The notes under the pieces were generated by a model. It was not told where the DNA came from. It did not search any database and saw only the letters and a program-made list of their open reading frames with translations. The position numbers and the translations under genes were made by a program. From NCBI GenBank assembly GCA_964439625.1, contig CAYTPI010000005.1, positions 166,309 to 230,308 on the forward strand: DNA of 64,000 bases, read 5' to 3'. Shown piece by piece: positions 59,028 to 64,000 of this stretch. Position 1 is the stretch's first letter. The number at the start of each line of letters is the position of its first letter. The stretch comes from CAYTPI01 sp964439625 (GTDB lineage Bacteria > Chloroflexota > Anaerolineae > Aggregatilineales > UBA3940).

Positions 59028-59864
59028 ATGCATCGCGAATTGATCGCCAATAATATATTTGTATTTACTAGCGAAATTTATGCACAGGTGACGGCTGGGG
59101 CCATCTTGACCCCTGAGGGAGCAATCGTCATAGATACACTGGCATTTCCAAAAGAAACGCAAGGCATCATTCGTTTTATTGAGGGTCGTCATAATTTACC
59201 AGTGCGCTACGTAATTAATACGCACTATCACGCTGACCATACTTACGGCACCAGCCTCTTTGAAAATGCCCAAGTTGTTAGCCACAGGCTCTGTTCTCAA
59301 CTACTGGATACGAGAGGACGTGAGGGCCTACGCAATGCACAGCGTACATCACGACAACTCTCTGATGTTCAGATTCGCCTGCCAGACATCACCTTTGAAG
59401 ACCAAGTGATGCATCTGACTCTAGGCGATGTAACGTTGCAGTTGTGGCATGCGCCAGGTCACAGCCCTGATCTCATTATGTGTCTTGTGTCAGAGCCTGG
59501 TGTATTGTTCGCCTCAGACGCGGTAATCGAGGTGCCATTTTTTGCTGATGGCAGTTGGCAAGAAACGATAGCAACCCTCGAAGGGATTGATACTGAGCAG
59601 TACAATAGTGTGGTACAAGGGCATGGAAAAGTAGTACTAAAGGGAGAACTTCCAATTCGCCTACGTGCTGATATCAACTATCTCAATACGCTGAAGGAAA
59701 AAATAACGGAAGCTGTTCAAGCAGGGGTAGATGAGCAGATGCTGGAAGACATCACCTTAGAAGATTGTGGCAAGAGTCGTACTATTCTCAATGGCGTTGG
59801 GCTTCAGTTGCACTCTGGGAACAGGCTTGCTCTATTTCGCGAGTTACTGACAGCAAAAGACTAG
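59028..59864 (+). CDS. MBL-fold metallohydrolase
   Basis: A 278-residue metallo-beta-lactamase-fold hydrolase. Zinc ligands: INTHYHADHTYG (HxHxDH), LWHAPGHSPDLIM, LFASDAVIE, and VVQGHGKVV. No signal peptide. The substrate is unknown; the group includes hydrolases acting on thioesters, lactones and glutathione conjugates. No strong ribosome site is seen. The SCO1664-family gene ends immediately against its stop on the other strand. Confidence 0.85.
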   Translation: MHRELIANNIFVFTSEIYAQVTAGAILTPEGAIVIDTLAFPKETQGIIRFIEGRHNLPVRYVINTHYHADHTYGTSLFENAQVVSHRLCSQLLDTRGREGLRNAQRTSRQLSDVQIRLPDITFEDQVMHLTLGDVTLQLWHAPGHSPDLIMCLVSEPGVLFASDAVIEVPFFADGSWQETIATLEGIDTEQYNSVVQGHGKVVLKGELPIRLRADINYLNTLKEKITEAVQAGVDEQMLEDITLEDCGKSRTILNGVGLQLHSGNRLALFRELLTAKD

Positions 59865-60674
59865 CTACACGGGTGGCCACGGATAACTGCGCCCCATGCC
59901 AGCTTCTGGGAATGTCTTACTGTCCACCAAACGGTGAATACGCTTACGTAGTGCATCAACTTCTAGCGGACTAAGTAAGGAATCTAAGCGCTCACAGCCA
60001 CTCGTTGACTCAACTATTTCGCATAGATTTTGCATATCTCTCATTAACTCGTCCGGGATGCGCACCCCAGCAAAGTCCCAGATCACGGTGCGCAATTTGT
60101 ACTGTGTATGGAAGCTGACACCATGATCAATTGCCCAGATGCGCCCTGCGTTGTCTAGTAAACAGTGGCCACCTTTACGATCTGCATTGTTGATGATGTA
60201 GTCAAACAGGGCAAAACGCGCAAGTTGGTCTTTTTGCTCGTCAGAAAACGTGAAGTAATGCTGTTCCGTGTCGTGTGGAATGAACATTTGTACCATGCCA
60301 ATGCCATACGGCCCGCTGCGAGCAATGGTCGGAGGCACCAACTGCCAACCGAGCATTTCACTGACTTCAAACGCCGCCACCTCTCGTTTATATAAGGAGC
60401 CATCAGGGAAGTCCCACAAAGGGCGTTCACCACGCCGCGGTTTATAAACTGCATAGGTGAAGTCATCACCCCGTGCGATTTCCATCAGCAGCGTATAATT
60501 GGAACCCCAAGGCAGTGCGCCACGTGTATCCCGCAATTCACCCTTTTGCAGCAGGTTAATCGCTTCTTCAAACGTTATCTCACGGCTGTCTTGCGGATTA
60601 TCTTCCAAGGTACCTATTCCTAAACCAATTGCGATGTCGTTCTGCAAAAACATCTGAGGCAAGCACAAGCTCAC
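59865..60674 (-). CDS. SCO1664-family (PI3/4-kinase-like) protein
   Basis: A 269-residue member of the SCO1664 family, with a PI3/4-kinase-like fold. It shows YAVYKPRRGERPLWDFPDG (Lys in a phosphate-binding position), FDYIINNADRKGGHCLLD (catalytic-loop-like Asp/Asn) and WAIDHGVSFH (metal-ligand Asp). Activity is unknown. It follows the DUF3090 and MSMEG_4193-like genes, the usual partners in Actinobacteria. The start is uncertain: GTG at 60674 or ATG at 60653. A 12-bp palindrome TACTATATAGTA (60687-60698) lies upstream. Confidence 0.82.
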   Translation of the reverse strand: MSLCLPQMFLQNDIAIGLGIGTLEDNPQDSREITFEEAINLLQKGELRDTRGALPWGSNYTLLMEIARGDDFTYAVYKPRRGERPLWDFPDGSLYKREVAAFEVSEMLGWQLVPPTIARSGPYGIGMVQMFIPHDTEQHYFTFSDEQKDQLARFALFDYIINNADRKGGHCLLDNAGRIWAIDHGVSFHTQYKLRTVIWDFAGVRIPDELMRDMQNLCEIVESTSGCERLDSLLSPLEVDALRKRIHRLVDSKTFPEAGMGRSYPWPPV

Positions 60675-60751
60675 CTCACAGGATCTTACTATATAGTATT
60701 TTAGTCATCGCTGGTCAATTTTGCACGTTGACAAAAGCTGGGCGATGCTTC

Positions 60752-61231
60752 CTAATAGTGCATTTTATGACCATTACTTGATGGATCAGGGCGACCCTTT
60801 GAAATAACTTCCCGAGCATGTTCAGCCAGCATTTTCATCTGTTCGCGCGTACCAGACATCCGCGCAACGCGTGGCTCGGTATCCATGCTTTCAGGCTGTA
60901 GTTCGTTTACAACTAGCACGATCAGATCTTCATCATTGTCATAACCTAATCCGAGTTGTGCCACTCTAAAAGCTGGAATGATCGGCTCGGCAAGATCGAG
61001 ATCGACATCTGTCGAGTCTACCTCTGGGATGTCAAGTTCGTAGCGCTCTTTTATCTCATCGAGCAGTGCGTCAATGCTTTCTGCCAGGGCCGCAGCCTGC
61101 TGTTTCTCAAATGTCAGCGTTAGAATGCGCTCATCTTTGACCGCCTGCAAATGAAAGGTGCGCTCTCCTGCTGGGCCAATCGTACCGATAGTGATGACAT
61201 CGGCAGAATCGTAGTCATAGTTTTCTTCCAT
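60752..61231 (-). CDS. DUF3090 family protein
   Basis: A 159-residue DUF3090 protein, with SADVITIGTIGPAGERTFHLQ, and VVNELQPESMDTEPRVARM and RPDPSSNGH near the C-terminus. Function unknown; in Actinobacteria it is always near the SCO1664 and phosphomutase genes. The start lies 2 bp after the upstream phosphomutase stop. Confidence 0.88.
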   Translation of the reverse strand: MEENYDYDSADVITIGTIGPAGERTFHLQAVKDERILTLTFEKQQAAALAESIDALLDEIKERYELDIPEVDSTDVDLDLAEPIIPAFRVAQLGLGYDNDEDLIVLVVNELQPESMDTEPRVARMSGTREQMKMLAEHAREVISKGRPDPSSNGHKMHY

Positions 61232-61233
61232 AA

Positions 61234-61872
61234 TTAGCTTTCTTTTTGCTCTGCTTGATTAAACGGTGGTACCAGGTGACCTGTATCACTGACGGTCTGG
61301 ACAAATGGGCCAACCCGCCCAAGCCGAACGACTGAGATAGATGCTGTGGACACGTTGATCCGCTGAAAAAGGTCAAGATGGACGCCAAGATAATGAGCTA
61401 CGATGGCTTTAACCACATCTGAGTGAGAAAAAATAGCGATGCGCCCGCCAGGATGAGTCTTAGCAAGCCGTTCGCAAGTTTCGACTGCGCGATGCTGCAT
61501 CTGGGGGAACGTCTCACCATTCGGAAACTGCATCCCACTCGGGTAGCGTTGAACCACTTCCCAGATGCGCTTACGTCTCAATTGGCTGAGGCGCTTACCT
61601 TGCCAGTCGCCAAACTGCACTTCACCGATGCCAGCTTCTTCTATCACCTCCAATTGAGGATGATGTGCTGCGACTGCTTGCGCCGTCTCTCGGCAGCGCA
61701 CTAACGGACTGGTGTAAATCGCTGAGAGTTTTCCTGATGCCAGTCTTTGACCTAACAGCTTGGCTTGTTCACGGCCTGTGTCATTGAGATGAACTTCTGG
61801 CGTCCATCCCGCTAATTTGCCGGTACGAACCCATTCATTTTGGGCATGTCGAATGAGCAATAAGGTTGTCAT
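61234..61872 (-). CDS. MSMEG_4193-family phosphomutase
   Basis: A 212-residue histidine phosphatase of the MSMEG_4193 group. The phospho-accepting His is in TTLLLIRHAQNEWV, with QAKLLGQRLASGKLSAIYTS, GEVQFGDWQGK and IFSHSDVVKAIVAHYLG (second His). Substrate unknown. Upstream miaB ends 17 bp away on the same strand, so the four genes could be one transcript. Confidence 0.86.
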   Translation of the reverse strand: MTTLLLIRHAQNEWVRTGKLAGWTPEVHLNDTGREQAKLLGQRLASGKLSAIYTSPLVRCRETAQAVAAHHPQLEVIEEAGIGEVQFGDWQGKRLSQLRRKRIWEVVQRYPSGMQFPNGETFPQMQHRAVETCERLAKTHPGGRIAIFSHSDVVKAIVAHYLGVHLDLFQRINVSTASISVVRLGRVGPFVQTVSDTGHLVPPFNQAEQKES

Positions 61873-61889
61873 TCAGTTACTTTCTCCGC

Positions 61890-63275
61890 CTAATTGATTG
61901 CCGTTAGTGGGATAATTTCTTGCTCTGGTTGTGGCAAACGAGCTTGTAGGCTCCAAGGGCCTGTCCAAGTGACTTCTACCTGGGCGATCTTCCCACGCCA
62001 ATCTTGTGTTGGATCCTCAAAGAAAACGAGTTTGTTTTGCCGAGTACGTCCACGCCACTTACCCTGTTGAGTTTCTTCCACCAATATCTCAACGGTTTCA
62101 CCGAGAAAGTGGCTGTTAATCTCGGCGACAGTGCGTTTCATCAAATCGTTGAGGAGATTAAAGCGGCGCTTCTTTTCTTCTTGTGGAATATCATCATCCA
62201 TACGACGCTCAGAAACTGTGTTAGGCCGTGGGCTATACATGGCAAGGTGTGCTTTGTCTAGTCGTAGCTCATCTAGAAGCGTGTAAGTATCCATAAATTG
62301 TGCTTCAGTTTCACCTGGAAAGCCGACGATAATATCCGTGTTAATACCGGCATTGGGGATCTTCTTACGGATCCTATCGATCAAGCGTCGATATTGTTCA
62401 CTGGTGTAGCCACGCTTCATTCGTTCTAAGACTTCATCGTTGCCTGCCTGCACTGGTACCTCAATGTGCTCCATCACCTTTGGTAGTTCAGCAACCGTAT
62501 CGAGCAATTCGTCGGTCATCCAATTTGGGTGGCTGGTTAAGAACCGAATGCGTTCAATTCCTGCAATCTCGTGAACAACACGCAAGAGGGAAGCCAATGT
62601 CGGTCCACCTGCAATATCCATACCATAACGGTCGACAATCTGACCGAGTAGGGTTACTTCCTTAACGCCTTGATTTGCTAGCGACCTTACTTCCTGCGCG
62701 ATTTCACCGACGCTGCGGCTGCGCTCAATGCCACGACGAAATGGTATGATGCAGAAAGAACATGCGTGCGAACATCCATAGACAATCGGCACATGAGCGC
62801 TTACAAGCTGACCGCGTTCATGCACCGGGAGGAGCAAATCGCCGTCTTGCAGCGCGTCACGAAGCCGACGCTGCTCTGCTTCTTGCGCTTGAACTTCAGC
62901 TTCCAGCCCGCGCTCCTTCAGAAAATTGACCATTGGGCTCGGCTCGCTTGGAGGTAAGAACACGTCTACTTGTGGGAATTTCTTCCGCAACGGAAGCGGG
63001 TCTTTGACACCTACCAGACAGCCCATCAAACCGATTACTTTTCCGGGGTGTGCTTCTTTAAGGCGTTTTAGTTGACCTAACCGTCCGTAAGCACGATCCT
63101 CTGCACTTTGGCGCACGACGCAGGTATTAAGGACGATAACGTCCGCGTCGTCGGCATTTTCGGAATACGAAAGACCTAAACGCTCAAGTTCGCTGGCTAA
63201 CCGCTGGGAGTCCGCCTCATTCATCTGGCAGCCCCATGTACGGATGTTATAGGTTTTTATGTCTGAATGGCTCAT
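61890..63275 (-). CDS. miaB: tRNA-2-methylthio-N6-adenosine synthase (MiaB)
   Basis: Radical SAM methylthiotransferase modifying A37 of tRNAs. The 461 residues contain the UPF0004 domain (IRTWGCQMNEADSQRLASEL; VLNTCVVRQSAEDRAYGRL, GLMGCLVG cysteines), the radical SAM triad in YGCSHACSFCIIPFRRG, and a C-terminal TRAM domain. miaA is not in the window. Confidence 0.93.
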   Translation of the reverse strand: MSHSDIKTYNIRTWGCQMNEADSQRLASELERLGLSYSENADDADVIVLNTCVVRQSAEDRAYGRLGQLKRLKEAHPGKVIGLMGCLVGVKDPLPLRKKFPQVDVFLPPSEPSPMVNFLKERGLEAEVQAQEAEQRRLRDALQDGDLLLPVHERGQLVSAHVPIVYGCSHACSFCIIPFRRGIERSRSVGEIAQEVRSLANQGVKEVTLLGQIVDRYGMDIAGGPTLASLLRVVHEIAGIERIRFLTSHPNWMTDELLDTVAELPKVMEHIEVPVQAGNDEVLERMKRGYTSEQYRRLIDRIRKKIPNAGINTDIIVGFPGETEAQFMDTYTLLDELRLDKAHLAMYSPRPNTVSERRMDDDIPQEEKKRRFNLLNDLMKRTVAEINSHFLGETVEILVEETQQGKWRGRTRQNKLVFFEDPTQDWRGKIAQVEVTWTGPWSLQARLPQPEQEIIPLTAIN

Positions 63276-63330
63276 AAATGTTAGTTATTCTGGCTACGAG
63301 TCTGTCCCTTAGGATAGCGAATTTGATCTG

Positions 63331-63363
63331 AAAAACAAAAGACGGAAGTATTCCTTCCGTCTT
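63331..63363 (-). terminator. Terminator of the gene at 63386
   Basis: Stem arms 63339-63348 and 63354-63363 form a perfect 10-bp stem with a 5-nt loop; on the minus strand it is followed by TTGTTTTT. It would end the transcript of the 63386 gene before miaB. Confidence 0.82.
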
Positions 63364-63385
63364 GGTAATAGATATACGCCAACCT

Positions 63386-63769
63386 CTAATTGACGCTGAA
63401 CTCGACTTCACTCGGTGACTGTGCCACCGATGTTCTGGTCAGTGTCCAGTCAGCCATTTCACGAATAACCTGCCAAACTTCATCGTTAATGATGTAGTCC
63501 TCTTTGTTGTCAGCAGTTTGTGGAATGGCATCAACTACTTGTGCTAGATGATAGTCAAAGTCAATAAAACAGGCGATTAATTCCTCAGACATTCCACTTG
63601 TCAGCATGCCACGACCACCTGCAAACAACGTGTACCAGCGCTCGATAAGGCGCTCGGGAACGAAATCAAGCGGAAGTTCATCCTGCCATGCGAGTTGTGC
63701 TTCAACATCATATATCTCAGACAGTGTGTCAAGCAACAAACTATAGCGATGTAACGCTTTTTGTTTCAT
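63386..63769 (-). CDS. Hypothetical helical protein
   Basis: An unrecognised 127-residue cytoplasmic protein, mainly helical and acidic (LLLDTLSEIYDVEAQLAWQD, EVWQVIREMADWTL). The start at 63769 has AGGA 5-6 nt upstream; the frame is open for seven more codons. It has its own terminator. Its stop is 110 bp from miaB. Confidence 0.65.
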   Translation of the reverse strand: MKQKALHRYSLLLDTLSEIYDVEAQLAWQDELPLDFVPERLIERWYTLFAGGRGMLTSGMSEELIACFIDFDYHLAQVVDAIPQTADNKEDYIINDEVWQVIREMADWTLTRTSVAQSPSEVEFSVN

Positions 63770-63878
63770 TACGTCCTGCTTATTCAGCAACTAGTTTCAC
63801 AATCGGATCTTAGCTCTTGGTATACCCCGCTACAATTACACTGAAGGCTTCTAATAAACCTCTATCGTGCTGCTTTGC

Positions 63879-64000
63879 CTAACGACGTGTTGCAATGAAA
63901 ATACCCTCAGTTAGGTTAAAGGTAATTTGTGAACCGGTCAGGTTAGGTCGTACCCAATTGCGCAGTGTTTCTGGCCCTTGCAGTAGCAACGTGCGAAGCC
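63879..64000 (-). CDS. C-terminal part of an unidentified protein (cut by window)
   Basis: A minus-strand frame enters from the right edge and ends at 63879. The visible part is 39 residues (LRTLLLQGPETLRNWVRPNLTG, then a strand and TRR stop). The family cannot be named from this; a coding reading is supported only by the open frame and the absence of another gene. Confidence 0.4.
   Translation of the reverse strand, partial: LRTLLLQGPETLRNWVRPNLTGSQITFNLTEGIFIATRR

Noticed and set aside
1..64000. tRNA, rRNA, CRISPR arrays, insertion sequences
   Set aside because: No TpsiC-arm GGTTCRANNCC with acceptor stem, no rRNA-like stretch, no regularly spaced direct repeats and no transposase or integrase frame was seen.

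Overview
The window looks like one stretch of chromosome from a mid-GC member of the Chloroflexota, probably an Anaerolineae-type lineage. This is inferred from the gene set, not tested. The pointers are a Chloroflexus-type malate dehydrogenase, a DUF1385 membrane protein, a helix-hairpin-helix tail of a type common in Chloroflexi, a Zwf/OpcA pair, and the SCO1664 / DUF3090 / MSMEG_4193 trio otherwise typical of Actinobacteria. Most genes are housekeeping genes in tight operons, often with 1-8 bp overlaps. I saw no rRNA, tRNA, CRISPR array, transposase or phage gene.

Layout. 1-3000 (minus strand): pfkA (cut by the window edge) and the sucCD operon with its terminator. 3140-9645: a quality-control-like cluster with a Ycf46-like AAA+ ATPase, a Ycf35-like DUF1257 protein, a DUF2997 protein and a possible relative, a GrpE-like protein, a short Hsp70 and a HEAT-repeat protein. 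9838-14061: a PflX-type radical SAM protein, then a translationally coupled set of a small unknown, a HadA/HadB-like MaoC pair and an Hsp90. 14231-20179: a pentose phosphate operon (tkt, rpiB, zwf, opcA, pgl). 20243-25865: a DUF255 thioredoxin-fold protein, pckA on the minus strand behind an attenuator-like leader, and a CHAT-domain protease-like protein. 25986-32299: yebC, ruvC, a DUF1385 protein, an HhH membrane protein, mdh, a phosphoesterase coupled to a YaeQ-like protein, and a STAS-like protein. 32359-36259 (minus): an M23 lipoprotein, an esterase and a histidine-rich membrane protein. 36534-44820: ruvA, a GT87-like protein, a queuosine-precursor transporter, era, a UPF0104 protein, a Clp-N-only protein and several unknowns. 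44831-45814 (minus): thyX and a broken YjbR/MmcQ gene. 46042-53637: the nusA-ylxR-infB-rbfA-DHH-truB-ribF operon, without rimP next to nusA. 53641-58744: divergent TPR and S1-protease lipoproteins, then aspS behind a leader. 58756-58998: a candidate structured RNA with its own promoter and terminator. 59028-64000: an MBL-fold hydrolase, the SCO1664/DUF3090/phosphomutase trio, miaB, an unknown gene and a cut gene at the right edge.

How it works together. Central carbon metabolism dominates: glycolysis (pfkA), the TCA cycle (sucCD, mdh), gluconeogenesis (pckA) and the pentose phosphate pathway. A second theme is translation, transcription and RNA modification (nusA to ribF, aspS, miaB, queuosine salvage). 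The least explained parts are the AAA+/DUF1257/DUF2997/GrpE/Hsp70/HEAT cluster, the isolated CHAT protein, the pckA leader with two mutually exclusive helices, and the structured RNA downstream of aspS.
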